This document shows positions 25,414 to 34,450 of a stretch of 64,000 bases of DNA, in pieces. Source of the DNA: Bacteroidales bacterium (GTDB lineage: Bacteria > Bacteroidota > Bacteroidia > Bacteroidales > F082). The notes under the pieces were generated by a model. That model was not told the DNA's origin and searched no databases. It saw only the letters and a program-made list of their open reading frames with translations. The position numbers were made by a program, and so were the translations under genes. Numbering within the stretch: the first letter of the stretch is position 1; each line of letters begins with the position of its first letter. The stretch covers positions 8,497 to 72,496 of the forward strand of contig CAAGIO010000014.1 in NCBI GenBank assembly GCA_900769945.1, read 5' to 3'.

Positions 25414-25506
25414 CGAAAAAAAATAAAAGGGACAACTTTTTTTTAACAAGAACGTCTGCCCAAAAGCGGAGGCAGACGTTCAGGAATGATGAATTATTGA
25501 CAATAT

Positions 25507-26970
25507 TTATTTCTTAGGTGCTTCGAGAAGGATGTCGCAAAGCAAGTCCCAGAATTTCTGGACTGTAGCGATTTCTATTCTTTCCTCTGGCGAATGCACT
25601 CCGCGTAATGTCGGGCCAAACGAAATCATATCCATGCCTGCTATCTTGTCGCCTATAAGTCCGCATTCAAGTCCAGCATGTATGGCTTTGACTTTAGGTT
25701 CTTTACCAAACCGCTTGCTGTAACATTTTGCAGCGATGTCGCAGATCACAGAGTCCGGATTTGGTGTCCAGCCGGGATAGCCGTCAGTGTGTTTTACTTC
25801 GGCATTTGCGAGGTTGAAGCATGCCTCGACCATGTTTCCGACATAGACTTTTGCAGACTCGATAGAGCTGCGTTGAGATGTCTGGATGAAGAAGTAACCT
25901 TCTTTTCTCTTGACAGAAGCGAGGTTTGTGGATGTCTCAACGAAGTTTGGAATTGTTTGTGACATCTCAATTACTCCGTGAGGGCAGCATAAGAGGCTGT
26001 TAAGGAGGTCGTATTGTGTCAACTCATCGATTACGACATCTGGTTGTACGGCTGATTTTTCTGCGGAGACGTTGATAGAAGGTTCGGCAATATGGTATTC
26101 ATTACGGAAGTTCTCTTGCATTTCAGCCACAAACTGTACGAAATCCTCGGTGCACTCTTCTGGGATAAAAGCTGTTGCCGTTGCTTCACGTGCTATGGCG
26201 TTTCTCAGGTTACCGCCTTGGATATCATAGACTCTGAGGTCGAAGTCGTTTGTTGCCTGCCATAATAATCTTGTGAGGAGTTTGTTGGCGTTGGCGAGGT
26301 TCTTGTTGATGTCGTCGCCTGAGTGTCCGCCTTTCAACCCATTGACTTTAATGTCGTAAGCGACATAGCCTTGGGGTACGTTTTCTAATTTATAGAATAT
26401 TTTCACTATGGTGTCCATTCCGCCGGCGCAGCCGATGAAAATCTCACCTTCGTCTTCTGAGTCGAGGTTCAGGAGGATACGTCCGCTGAAGTCTTTCGGG
26501 TCGAGTTTCTCGGCTCCGGTGAGACCTGTCTCCTCATCTATCGTGAAGATGCATTCTATTGGGCCGTGCTGTACAGTTGGGTCTGCTATTACTGCGAGTG
26601 CCGCCGCTACACCTATGCCGTCGTCAGCGCCGAGTGTGGTGCCGTTCGCGTACAGCCATTCTCCTTTAAGCACTGCCTCAATAGGGTCATTCTCAAAGTC
26701 GTGCACCTTGTCGCTGTTCTTCTCGCAAACCATGTCCATGTGCGCTTGGAGAATGATGGTCTGACGGTCTTCCATCCCTTTTGTCGCTGGAACCGACATT
26801 ATGATGTTGCCGCATTCTTCCTTGATGTATTTTACGTTATGGTTGATAGCCCATTGCTCAAGGTAGGCAACCATTTTGGCTTCTTTCTTTGAAGGACGTG
26901 GTACGCAGGTTATTCCTTGGAACTCTTTCCATACGCCTTCAGGCTTTAATGTTGTCAGTATCTCGTTCAT
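25507..26970 (-). CDS. pepD: Aminoacyl-histidine dipeptidase (beta-Ala-His dipeptidase)
   Basis: M20-family zinc dipeptidase hydrolysing Xaa-His and other dipeptides. It has 487 residues, the usual PepD length. Metal-site motifs are present: QAHMDMVCEKN near residue 78, GADDGIGVAAAL near 118 and DEETGLTGAEKLD near 148. A lid domain with KGGHSGDDINKN and the C-terminal HAGLECGLIGDK, then GVHSPEER, complete the fold. It has no signal peptide and is cytoplasmic. It lies 10 bases downstream of rpe on the reverse strand, so it is the second gene of that operon. Confidence 0.95.
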   Translation of the reverse strand: MNEILTTLKPEGVWKEFQGITCVPRPSKKEAKMVAYLEQWAINHNVKYIKEECGNIIMSVPATKGMEDRQTIILQAHMDMVCEKNSDKVHDFENDPIEAVLKGEWLYANGTTLGADDGIGVAAALAVIADPTVQHGPIECIFTIDEETGLTGAEKLDPKDFSGRILLNLDSEDEGEIFIGCAGGMDTIVKIFYKLENVPQGYVAYDIKVNGLKGGHSGDDINKNLANANKLLTRLLWQATNDFDLRVYDIQGGNLRNAIAREATATAFIPEECTEDFVQFVAEMQENFRNEYHIAEPSINVSAEKSAVQPDVVIDELTQYDLLNSLLCCPHGVIEMSQTIPNFVETSTNLASVKRKEGYFFIQTSQRSSIESAKVYVGNMVEACFNLANAEVKHTDGYPGWTPNPDSVICDIAAKCYSKRFGKEPKVKAIHAGLECGLIGDKIAGMDMISFGPTLRGVHSPEERIEIATVQKFWDLLCDILLEAPKK

Positions 26971-26980
26971 AGTATAAAGT

Positions 26981-27628
26981 TTATTTTTTTAATAGTTCTA
27001 TTGTTTTTATTGGGTCGTCTGATTTAAACACAGTGCTGCCAGCTACGAGTACGTCGGCGCCAGCGTTAAACAACAGTGGTGCGTTTTCTACAGTGACACC
27101 GCCATCAATCTCAATAAGTGCCTTTGAGCCTTCTCTGTCAATCATTTCACGTAGTCGCATTGTCTTTGAGAAAGTGCGCTCTATGAATTTCTGTCCTCCG
27201 AATCCCGGATTCACCGACATGAGTAGTACGAGGTCGAGTTCGCATATTATGTCCTCAAGAAGGGATACCGGGGTGTGGGGGTTTAATACGACTCCGGCCT
27301 TGACACCAAGAGACTTCAGCCGTTGTACAGCTCTGTGTATGTGGGTGCATGCCTCATAATGGAAAGTGATGATATCTGCTCCCGCCTTTATGAAATCCTC
27401 GAAATACCGGTCCGGCTCAACAATCATCAGATGTACGTCAAGGGGCTTCTTCGCCTCTTTCTTGATAGCCTGCACTACCGGGATGCCAAATGAGATGTTT
27501 GGTACGAACACTCCGTCCATAACATCGCAGTGAAACCAGTCGGCCTGACTATTATTTACCATCTGGACATCTTTTGAAAGATTTAAGAAATCAGCAGAGA
27601 GCAACGATGGTGCGATAAGTTTATTCAT
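26981..27628 (-). CDS. rpe: Ribulose-phosphate 3-epimerase
   Basis: Pentose-phosphate-pathway epimerase interconverting ribulose 5-phosphate and xylulose 5-phosphate. It is a 215-residue TIM barrel of usual length. Signature regions are LLSADFLNLSKDVQMV, then DWFHCDVMDGVFVPNISFG with the metal-binding His-Asp pair, HLMIVEPDRY, MSVNPGFGGQKFI and EIDGGVTVENA. It is the promoter-proximal gene with pepD downstream. Confidence 0.97.
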   Translation of the reverse strand: MNKLIAPSLLSADFLNLSKDVQMVNNSQADWFHCDVMDGVFVPNISFGIPVVQAIKKEAKKPLDVHLMIVEPDRYFEDFIKAGADIITFHYEACTHIHRAVQRLKSLGVKAGVVLNPHTPVSLLEDIICELDLVLLMSVNPGFGGQKFIERTFSKTMRLREMIDREGSKALIEIDGGVTVENAPLLFNAGADVLVAGSTVFKSDDPIKTIELLKK

Positions 27629-27653
27629 TTGTATCAGTAAAAATGTTGTCCTG

Positions 27654-27661
27654 CAAAAATA
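27654..27661 (-). promoter_or_regulatory. -7 box for rpe-pepD
   Basis: Reverse-strand TATTTTTG, 26 bases upstream of the rpe ATG. Confidence 0.6.
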
Positions 27662-27781
27662 CGTAATTTTTATTGTAATATGGTGATAATATTCTCATTT
27701 TTTCATCAACATTCGGAAGAGCGGCGGTAGGGGAGGAGATAGGGCTGTATCGATAGTGTAACTTCTTGTGTTATAAAAGAG

Positions 27782-27811
27782 AAAAAAAAGAAGAGGCGGG
27801 TAGAGCCTCTT
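27782..27811 (-). terminator. Rho-independent terminator of the sigma factor gene
   Basis: On the reverse strand AAGAGGC / GCCTCTT with a 7-base loop is followed by a run of T (the eight A at 27782-27789). Confidence 0.8.
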
Positions 27812-27833
27812 CCAATATTTTTGTAGAAAGATG

Positions 27834-28697
27834 TTAACCAAGGTAGCTTTTAAGGATTTTGCTTCTGCTGGTATGTTTTAATCTTCTGATGGCCTTTTCT
27901 TTTATCTGGCGCACTCTTTCGCGGGTGAGGTCGAATTTCTCGCCTATCTCTTCGAGTGTCATCGGGTGGCCGCCGTTCAGTCCGAAATAGAGACGGACGA
28001 CGTCGGCTTCCCTTTGTGTAAGGGTTGAGATAGCGCGGTCAATCTCTTTCCTGAGTGACTCGTAGAGGAGTTCTGTCTCAGGCGTTACAACCTCATCGCT
28101 CTTCAAGACGTCGTACATGTTGTTGTCCTCGTCTTGAACTAAAGGGGCGTCCATTGAGACGTGTCTGCCTGCGTTCTTCATCGACTCTTTAACCTCGGCT
28201 TCGGTGAGGTCAAGCACTTCGGCGATTTCCTCGGCGTTAGGCTCACGCTCGAATTCCTGCTCAAGTTTCGCGTATGTCTTGTTAATCTTGTTGATAGAGC
28301 CTATCTTGTTAAGAGGAAGACGCACAATCCTTGACTGTTCGGCTAACGCTTGGAGGATTGACTGTCGGATCCACCATACAGCGTAGGAGATGAACTTGAA
28401 ACCTCTTGTCTCGTCAAAGCGTTGTGCTGCTTTAATAAGCCCAAGGTTGCCCTCGTTGATAAGGTCCGGGAGGCTTAATCCTTGGTTCTGGTACTGTTTT
28501 GAAACAGAAACAACAAAACGTAGGTTGGCTTTAGTGAGTTTCTCCAGAGCTATTCTGTCTCCCTGTCTGATTCTTTGCGCAAGCTCTACTTCTTCATCAG
28601 CGGTGATTAATTCAACTTTACCAATTTCTTGTAGATATTTATCTAAAGAAGCGGTCTCCCTATTGGTAACCTGTTTTGTAATCTTTAACTGCCTCAT
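27834..28697 (-). CDS. rpoD: Primary sigma factor, Bacteroidota short RpoD type
   Basis: Housekeeping sigma-70 factor of 287 residues. It lacks the long N-terminal region 1.1 of proteobacterial RpoD and starts almost directly with region 1.2 (TASLDKYLQEIGKVELI). Region 2 is clear: NLRFVVSVSKQYQNQGLSLPDLINEGNLGLIKAAQRFD and the -10-recognition helix with FISYAVWWIRQSI. Region 4 has MTLEEIGEKFDLTRERVRQIKEKAIRRL. This is the sigma type associated with the TTTG / TAnnTTTG promoters seen across the window, so regulator and target sites are both visible here. Confidence 0.96.
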   Translation of the reverse strand: MRQLKITKQVTNRETASLDKYLQEIGKVELITADEEVELAQRIRQGDRIALEKLTKANLRFVVSVSKQYQNQGLSLPDLINEGNLGLIKAAQRFDETRGFKFISYAVWWIRQSILQALAEQSRIVRLPLNKIGSINKINKTYAKLEQEFEREPNAEEIAEVLDLTEAEVKESMKNAGRHVSMDAPLVQDEDNNMYDVLKSDEVVTPETELLYESLRKEIDRAISTLTQREADVVRLYFGLNGGHPMTLEEIGEKFDLTRERVRQIKEKAIRRLKHTSRSKILKSYLG

Positions 28698-28725
28698 TAT
28701 TATTTTTGTTATTGGTTATTATCGA

Positions 28726-28733
28726 CAAACATA
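28726..28733 (-). promoter_or_regulatory. -7 box for the primary sigma factor gene
   Basis: Reverse-strand TATGTTTG, 29 bases upstream of the ATG: the sigma gene seems to carry the class of promoter its product recognises. Confidence 0.55.
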
Positions 28734-28772
28734 GATGAAAGGCTAAATGGGATAGCCCTTCACCTAATGATG

Positions 28773-30983
28773 TTATTTGTTGTTTTTTTGACTCTTATGG
28801 TCTTTACCCTTGCGGTCGTTGTTCTTCTTGTCGCCGCGTGGTCTCTCCGGCTTCTCAACGTAGCCTTCCGGTTTTGGTAGCAAGGCCTTGCGTGACAAGC
28901 GGAGTTTGTTCGTCTTAGGGTCTATTTCGATAAGTTTCACCTGAATCTTGTCGCCTTCTTTCAGTACGCCGTCCATGCTTTCGAGGCGTTTGAAATCGAT
29001 TTCAGAGATATGGAGCAAGCCGTCTTTTCCTGGGAGGATTTCGACGAAGGCTCCGAAAGGCTGGATAGATTTCACGACACCGTCATACACTTCCCCAACT
29101 TCTGGAACAGCAACGATAGCGCGCACCTTGGCTTTAGCGGCCTCAAGGTTTTCTTTGTTTGTTGAAGCTATTTCGACAACGCCGCAGTCTTCGTTCTCAG
29201 TGATGACGATTACGGTATCTGTAGTCTTCTGGATTTCCTGCACCACCTTGCCGCCGGGGCCTATGACTGCACCGATGAAGTCTTTAGGTATGATAATCTT
29301 TTCAATACGAGGGACGGAATCCCTATAATCCTCACGAGGCTCGGTAATAGTCTTCGCCATCTCGCCGAGAATGTGTAATCTGCCGGCTTTGGCTTGTTGG
29401 AGTGCTTCAGAGAGCACGTCGTATGACAGTCCGTCAACCTTGATGTCCATCTGGCAGGCTGTGATGCCGTCTTTAGTGCCAGTCACCTTGAAGTCCATAT
29501 CTCCGAGGTGGTCCTCATCGCCAAGGATGTCGGACAGCACCGCGTATTTCTCGTTATCGGTGATAAGGCCCATTGCGATACCAGCTACAGGCTTTCTCAT
29601 CTTAACGCCGGAGTCCATGAGGGCGAGTGTTCCGCCGCATACTGATGCCATTGAAGATGAGCCGTTTGACTCAAGGATGTCGGAGACGACGCGGATAGTG
29701 TATGGGTTCTCCTCGCCGGTAGGTATCATGTTTTTAAGAGCTCTTTCAGCAAGGTTGCCGTGACCAATCTCACGACGGCTTACACCGCGGTTGGCTTTTA
29801 CCTCGCCTGTTGCGAAGCTTGGGAAGTTGTAATGAAGCATGAAGTTGCTTGTGCCTTCTACAACGGCTCCGTCAATAGTCTGCTCGTCAAGCTTGGTGCC
29901 GAGAGTCACTGTCACGAGGGCCTGTGTCTCACCTCTTGTGAAGATGGCAGAGCCATGGCATGACGGGAGAACATCAACTTCAGTCCAGATTGGGCGTATC
30001 TCGTCGAGTTTGCGGCCGTCGAGACGTTTGCGCTCGATAAGAATGGCGTCGCGTACCGCCTTGCGCTCGATGTCATGGAAATAGCGTTTCGCCATCGATG
30101 ACTTCTCTTCTATCTCTTCCTCAGTATATTTTGACATATAGTTGTCAAGGATTGCTGCAAATGCGTCCTCGCGCTCGTGTTTGTTGGCGTTGCCAGTGAG
30201 TGCGAATTCGTAGCATGGCTGGTAGCAGCATGCCATCATGTCGGCACGGAGCTCCTCATCGTTGACCTCATGGCAGTATTCGCGTTTTGGGAATGCCTTC
30301 TCCACTTTCGAGGCAAGATCTAATTGTGCCTGTACCTGAATCTTTATTGCCTCATGAGCTGCCTTCAATGCGCCAATCATCTCGTCCTCCGACACTTCTT
30401 TTGACTCGCCTTCAACCATGCAGATGTCCTTCATTGTGGCACCCACCATGAGTTCGAGGTCAGCGTTCTCTAACTGGTCCTGACGAGGGTTTATCACATA
30501 CTCGCCATTTATCATCGCAACCCTCACCTCGGATATTGGCCCGTGGAACGGTATGTTAGACACAGAGATAGCCGCTGAGGCCGCAAGCGCAGCGTATGCG
30601 TCAGGAAGCACGTTCGACTCTCCTGACAACAATGTTATCTGTACTTGAATCTCTGCGTGGAAGTCGTCGGGAAACAAAGGACGTATAGCGCGGTCAACAA
30701 GACGGGAGATCAATATCTCGTAGTCTGATGGCTTGCCCTCACGCTTGAAAAATCCTCCCGGAAACTTGCCAGTCGCCGCATACTTCTCTTTGTAATCAAC
30801 GGATAATGGAAGGAAATCGGTGTCTTCCTTCGCCTCTTTTGCTGCTACTACAGTGGCTAATAACACTGTCTTGCCACATGTCACGACAGCAGCACCATCA
30901 GCCTGCTTTGCTAATCGACCAGTCTCTATTGTGATGGTCTCGTTACCGAATTGTATGGTTTGTCTTACTCCTTCTGGTCCCAT
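28773..30983 (-). CDS. pnp: Polyribonucleotide nucleotidyltransferase
   Basis: 3'-5' phosphorolytic exoribonuclease (PNPase) of the RNA degradation machinery. It has 736 residues with the usual order: a first RNase PH domain (from about 15, FLPLSVDYKEKYAATGKFPGGF near 56), a helical linker, a second RNase PH domain (from about 320, GSSSMASVCGGTLALMDSGV near 445), a KH domain (about 560-620, FIGAVIGPGGKVVQEIQ), and an S1 domain (about 630-700, FGAFVEILPGKDGLLHISEI). A 25-residue lysine/arginine-rich tail ends the protein. It is downstream of rpsO on the same strand, the classical bacterial order, with a terminator between that could be partly read through. Confidence 0.97.
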   Translation of the reverse strand: MGPEGVRQTIQFGNETITIETGRLAKQADGAAVVTCGKTVLLATVVAAKEAKEDTDFLPLSVDYKEKYAATGKFPGGFFKREGKPSDYEILISRLVDRAIRPLFPDDFHAEIQVQITLLSGESNVLPDAYAALAASAAISVSNIPFHGPISEVRVAMINGEYVINPRQDQLENADLELMVGATMKDICMVEGESKEVSEDEMIGALKAAHEAIKIQVQAQLDLASKVEKAFPKREYCHEVNDEELRADMMACCYQPCYEFALTGNANKHEREDAFAAILDNYMSKYTEEEIEEKSSMAKRYFHDIERKAVRDAILIERKRLDGRKLDEIRPIWTEVDVLPSCHGSAIFTRGETQALVTVTLGTKLDEQTIDGAVVEGTSNFMLHYNFPSFATGEVKANRGVSRREIGHGNLAERALKNMIPTGEENPYTIRVVSDILESNGSSSMASVCGGTLALMDSGVKMRKPVAGIAMGLITDNEKYAVLSDILGDEDHLGDMDFKVTGTKDGITACQMDIKVDGLSYDVLSEALQQAKAGRLHILGEMAKTITEPREDYRDSVPRIEKIIIPKDFIGAVIGPGGKVVQEIQKTTDTVIVITENEDCGVVEIASTNKENLEAAKAKVRAIVAVPEVGEVYDGVVKSIQPFGAFVEILPGKDGLLHISEIDFKRLESMDGVLKEGDKIQVKLIEIDPKTNKLRLSRKALLPKPEGYVEKPERPRGDKKNNDRKGKDHKSQKNNK

Positions 30984-31030
30984 GACTAAAAATTATTTTA
31001 TACAGAATGCAAATAAATACAACAAAGCAA

Positions 31031-31058
31031 AAAAAGGCAATCTTAACGTTGCCTTTTT
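31031..31058 (-). terminator. Terminator between rpsO and pnp
   Basis: AAAAAGGCAA / TTGCCTTTTT stem with an 8-base loop and a T-run on the reverse strand, just after rpsO. In other bacteria a partial terminator lies at this site. Confidence 0.8.
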
Positions 31059-31085
31059 CTGCAAGCGCATTGTAAGCCAATGCTA

Positions 31086-31355
31086 TTATTTTCTAATACC
31101 TAACTCTTTAATGATAGTACGGTATCTCTCAATGTCATTCTTCTTAAGGTAGTCGAGGAGCTTTCTTCTCTTACCTACAAGGGTAACAAGTGAACGCATG
31201 GTTACGATGTCCTTCTTGGCACCTTTCATGTGCTCTGTCAAATTCTTGATTCTGAATGTGAACAATGCAATTTGTCCCTCTGCTGAACCGGTATCCTGTG
31301 CATTTTTACCGTATTCTGTGAAAATCTCTTGTTTCTTTTCTGCAGTTAAATACAT
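31086..31355 (-). CDS. rpsO: 30S ribosomal protein S15 (uS15)
   Basis: Small-subunit protein of 89 residues that binds the central domain of 16S rRNA. Recognised by YGKNAQDTGSAEGQIALFTFRI, the LTEHMKGAKKD loop and VGKRRKLLDYLKKNDIERY. Upstream of pnp as in most bacteria. Its leader just before the ATG consists of three tandem AAAGAT units. Confidence 0.98.
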   Translation of the reverse strand: MYLTAEKKQEIFTEYGKNAQDTGSAEGQIALFTFRIKNLTEHMKGAKKDIVTMRSLVTLVGKRRKLLDYLKKNDIERYRTIIKELGIRK

Positions 31356-31384
31356 ATCTTTATCTTTATCTTTCTTTCGGAGTG

Positions 31385-31392
31385 CAAAAATA
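31385..31392 (-). promoter_or_regulatory. -7 box for rpsO
   Basis: Reverse-strand TATTTTTG, 30 bases upstream of the rpsO ATG. Confidence 0.6.
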
Positions 31393-31433
31393 ATATTTTT
31401 TTGTATATCAAAACACTTTTTTGCTAAATAATT

Positions 31434-32732
31434 TTATTCTATCTTATCTTCTTGATTATCAATTGGTTTTATCGTACTCTCCTCCTTCTTTCTTGGAAAA
31501 TACAGCATGAATAGCAGCGTTTTCTGAATGAATTTTGATTTTTCTAACAATGGTATCATTGCGCATGTGAACACAATGCTGAACAAAATCACCGAATATA
31601 CTATGTTCTGCACCTCATCGGCGAAGGGAAGCCCCGCCTGTTTTAATAGGGCAGCGAGGATTGCCGCTACAAGCCCTTTTGAAACCATACACGACATGTA
31701 CATTGCCTCCATCTCTGTGTATCCGTCCTTGTTCCTGACGATGGTCCACCTCACCGACAATATCCTTAGTATTAATAATATTAAGGTGATGGCTAACCCT
31801 ATCAATATTGACTTCCAATCGTTCAGTTGGATTGATATTCCGATATAGACGAAGACGAACGTCCTTAAAAGAAACGCCATCTCTGAAAACAGCATCCTCT
31901 CGTTGTAGTTGAGGCTGTTGGGCTTGTTTTTGAATAACTTTTTGAAGATGGAGTTATATACGGCGTCGATATTTGTGAGTGTGATTCCAAAAGTCAGTGC
32001 CGCAATCTCTCCAGAGAATCCCAAGATGCTGTTGATGCCATAAATGATAAACACGAACGCCGGGGTGGTGAAGGTGGAGTTCTTCACTGTCCTAATCTTC
32101 TGTAACACAATGGCCCAGAATACCGCGCCCGCAAAACCTATTATTCCGGCTAACACAAACGACGAGATGATGTTGCCTATGGTCTTTCCTATCTCAAACT
32201 GCTGGCTCTTCACCGCATTGAACAGCGCTAAGGAGATGATGAAGCATACTACCGTGCTGAATGATGTCTCTAACACCAGCGTAGCCTTGCTGTTCTCACT
32301 TATCTTAAGGTGCTTTGTAAGCGGGATGACAATGGCCTCCGCTGCACCTCCAAGCACGGCACTCATGAAAAACGACGTCGCCCATGGTAACTGCAAAATA
32401 TAATGGCCTAATATTCCAAACACTATCATTATCAAGAAGTAACTCACTAATGTAAGCCCTATCATATCCTTAAATGATGTCCTGATGTTACTCAAACTCA
32501 ATTCTGAACCGCCCTCAAACAATATGATGACAAGCGTCAGTGTTGAGAATACCTGACCGAAACCTCCTAAATCCTCTGGGGTGACAATCTTGAAAACCGG
32601 ACCTATTATTATTCCTATTATCAACAATAATAAAAGGTCGGGAACCCTCTTCCTGCTGAACAACTCCGAAAATACATGCGCAGCAAACACAAGCGTCCCT
32701 AATACTACTAACGATAATGCTGTTGAATCCAT
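31434..32732 (-). CDS. CPA-type cation:proton antiporter
   Basis: Monovalent cation/proton antiporter of 432 residues with about 12 membrane helices. Helix blocks include VPDLLLLLIIGIIIGPVFKI near residue 30, ILFEGGSELSLSNIRTSFKD near 70 and GGAAEAIVIPLTKHLKIS near 128, the positions where CPA exchangers have their pore helices. The C-terminal 25 residues are charged and cytoplasmic. Whether it carries sodium or potassium cannot be read. It stands alone, with its own promoter, between rpsO and a divergent lipoprotein gene. Confidence 0.9.
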   Translation of the reverse strand: MDSTALSLVVLGTLVFAAHVFSELFSRKRVPDLLLLLIIGIIIGPVFKIVTPEDLGGFGQVFSTLTLVIILFEGGSELSLSNIRTSFKDMIGLTLVSYFLIMIVFGILGHYILQLPWATSFFMSAVLGGAAEAIVIPLTKHLKISENSKATLVLETSFSTVVCFIISLALFNAVKSQQFEIGKTIGNIISSFVLAGIIGFAGAVFWAIVLQKIRTVKNSTFTTPAFVFIIYGINSILGFSGEIAALTFGITLTNIDAVYNSIFKKLFKNKPNSLNYNERMLFSEMAFLLRTFVFVYIGISIQLNDWKSILIGLAITLILLILRILSVRWTIVRNKDGYTEMEAMYMSCMVSKGLVAAILAALLKQAGLPFADEVQNIVYSVILFSIVFTCAMIPLLEKSKFIQKTLLFMLYFPRKKEESTIKPIDNQEDKIE

Positions 32733-32745
32733 CTTATTTTTTCTG

Positions 32746-32753
32746 CAAAAATA
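32746..32753 (-). promoter_or_regulatory. -7 box for the antiporter gene
   Basis: Reverse-strand TATTTTTG, 14 bases upstream of the ATG at 32732. Confidence 0.55.
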
Positions 32754-32793
32754 CTAATTTTTTATTTTTGTTTTTACTAATAATAATTTTTTC

Positions 32794-32838
32794 TATTTTT
32801 GTGCTTCAAAATAAGCATATTTTTAATTTTTATTTTTG
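32794..32838 (+). promoter_or_regulatory. Two candidate -7 boxes for the lipoprotein operon
   Basis: TATTTTTG at 32794-32801 and again at 32831-32838, 68 and 31 bases upstream of the ATG; either or both may be used. Confidence 0.45.
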
Positions 32839-32868
32839 TGATAATTTTTGAATAATAGTGTTTTCCCT

Positions 32869-34440
32869 ATGAAAAAGTGTAGAAAATTCAAACTTTGGTT
32901 TTTGTTCGTTTTCGCCTTGCTTGCCTTTGGAGCGTGCAAAAAAAACGATATGAATGTTACAAAAATCACCTTGGACCATGAGATGGCTCTCTCTGTCCTT
33001 AACGACACCATCTCTGTAAAGGATATGCTCGGCATGATGGATAGCACCACCAACAACTGGCTCAGGGTTAGAAACGATTCCATTTTTGTATTCTATAACG
33101 TATCTGTCAATAATGTCCTGAATGGAAGCGACTTCATGTCTTCCCTCGGAGATGTTGATTTTAATACCGCCGCTGAATTTGAACTCCCTGACATTCCACA
33201 ACTCCCTGTCCCTTCGACTCCTATCAGCGAGACGATAGACCTCCCTGAGTTCGCTTCTTTGCCGTTCTCTTTTGAGGGCGTGGCAGTGTCGGAGATTCGT
33301 CTTAGCAGCGGCACGTTCTCCCTCGATTTCTCGTTGGAACCGGCTGTCCCCGCCATCAAGGAGATAACCCTTTCAACTGATAATATTGTCCTTGGCGACG
33401 GCTCTCCACTTACTGTGAGCATCAGCCCTTCTAATGGCGCCTCAAACTGCTCATTTGATTTGGCTGGCGCAATGATAGCTCCTGATAATGAAGGAAATAT
33501 CTCGTTATCAGGCTCTATTTCATTTGAATATGACCCTTCCGTGGGACTTGACGGCGGCTTGTGCGTCTTCTCATTGTCTGGCTCGTTCTGTAATATGGGT
33601 GTTGACTTGTTGTCAGCCGAAATATCAAGACCTGTCGATTCAACGTTCAATGAAGTGATTGACATCGATTTCGGTATTAATGGTATTGATGGTCACCTGT
33701 TCCTCCCTTCACCAAAGATAGATATCTCCTATTGTAACACCTTCGGTGTCGGTGCTACTTGCCGTGTCGATGAGTTATACTTTATCCAAAGTGCTACCGG
33801 GCAAAATACAAACTTGTTGAGTGACGATAATATTGAAGTCTCGGTACTTCCAACCGACGGAGCCGTCGTTAATAACACTATCAATGGCTTGGCTGAAGAA
33901 ATTGACGCTCTGGGCGCATATTCGAAACTCGTCTTCTCTGGTGAGGTCGCAATGAATACTGTTGACGGAACGGTGTCGATGGATAAGTCGGACAAGATTG
34001 ATATCGCCGCTGATGTCGAGCTGCCGTTTAGACTGGAAGCTGACGGAGTGTCATACTCTCATACTCTCGATATGAATATTGAAGGTGATATTAATGATGA
34101 ATATCCTATCGATGAGGTTGACCTTTTCTTTGACTTCAATAACCAGATTCCGTTGAACATCTCGTTCCAAGCTTATCTTCAAAAAGAAGATGCCATTATT
34201 GACTCGTTGTTCGATGCCGGGGCGTCAATAGAATACGGACTGACGAACACTATGAAGGTCGTTGTGAATACCGATAAGTTAAATAATTTACTTGACTGTG
34301 ATAAAATGCTTATCCGCTTTAATGTCTCAACAGAGTCAATAAGCAGCGATCCTGTACAATTCCGCGAGTCGGACTATATTTGCGTGAGACTTAGAATGCT
34401 TGCTAAAGTTACTGAAATTGATTTGAATGATTTTGAATAA
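32869..34440 (+). CDS. Large beta-rich surface or periplasmic lipoprotein of unknown function
   Basis: I do not recognise an enzyme family here. The ATG at 32869 starts a lipoprotein signal (LLAFGACKKND), giving 523 residues; the in-frame TTG at 32848 would spoil the signal. The mature part is acidic, rich in Ser, Asp and Val, and looks like repeated beta-sandwich segments (LSTDNIVLGDGSPLTVSISP; SLSGSISFEYDP; VFSGEVAMNTVDGTVSM). A gap of 10 bases separates it from the DUF5723 gene downstream, so the two form an operon and may act together at the outer membrane. Confidence 0.8.
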   Translation: MKKCRKFKLWFLFVFALLAFGACKKNDMNVTKITLDHEMALSVLNDTISVKDMLGMMDSTTNNWLRVRNDSIFVFYNVSVNNVLNGSDFMSSLGDVDFNTAAEFELPDIPQLPVPSTPISETIDLPEFASLPFSFEGVAVSEIRLSSGTFSLDFSLEPAVPAIKEITLSTDNIVLGDGSPLTVSISPSNGASNCSFDLAGAMIAPDNEGNISLSGSISFEYDPSVGLDGGLCVFSLSGSFCNMGVDLLSAEISRPVDSTFNEVIDIDFGINGIDGHLFLPSPKIDISYCNTFGVGATCRVDELYFIQSATGQNTNLLSDDNIEVSVLPTDGAVVNNTINGLAEEIDALGAYSKLVFSGEVAMNTVDGTVSMDKSDKIDIAADVELPFRLEADGVSYSHTLDMNIEGDINDEYPIDEVDLFFDFNNQIPLNISFQAYLQKEDAIIDSLFDAGASIEYGLTNTMKVVVNTDKLNNLLDCDKMLIRFNVSTESISSDPVQFRESDYICVRLRMLAKVTEIDLNDFE

Positions 34441-34450
34441 TTGAACTGAT

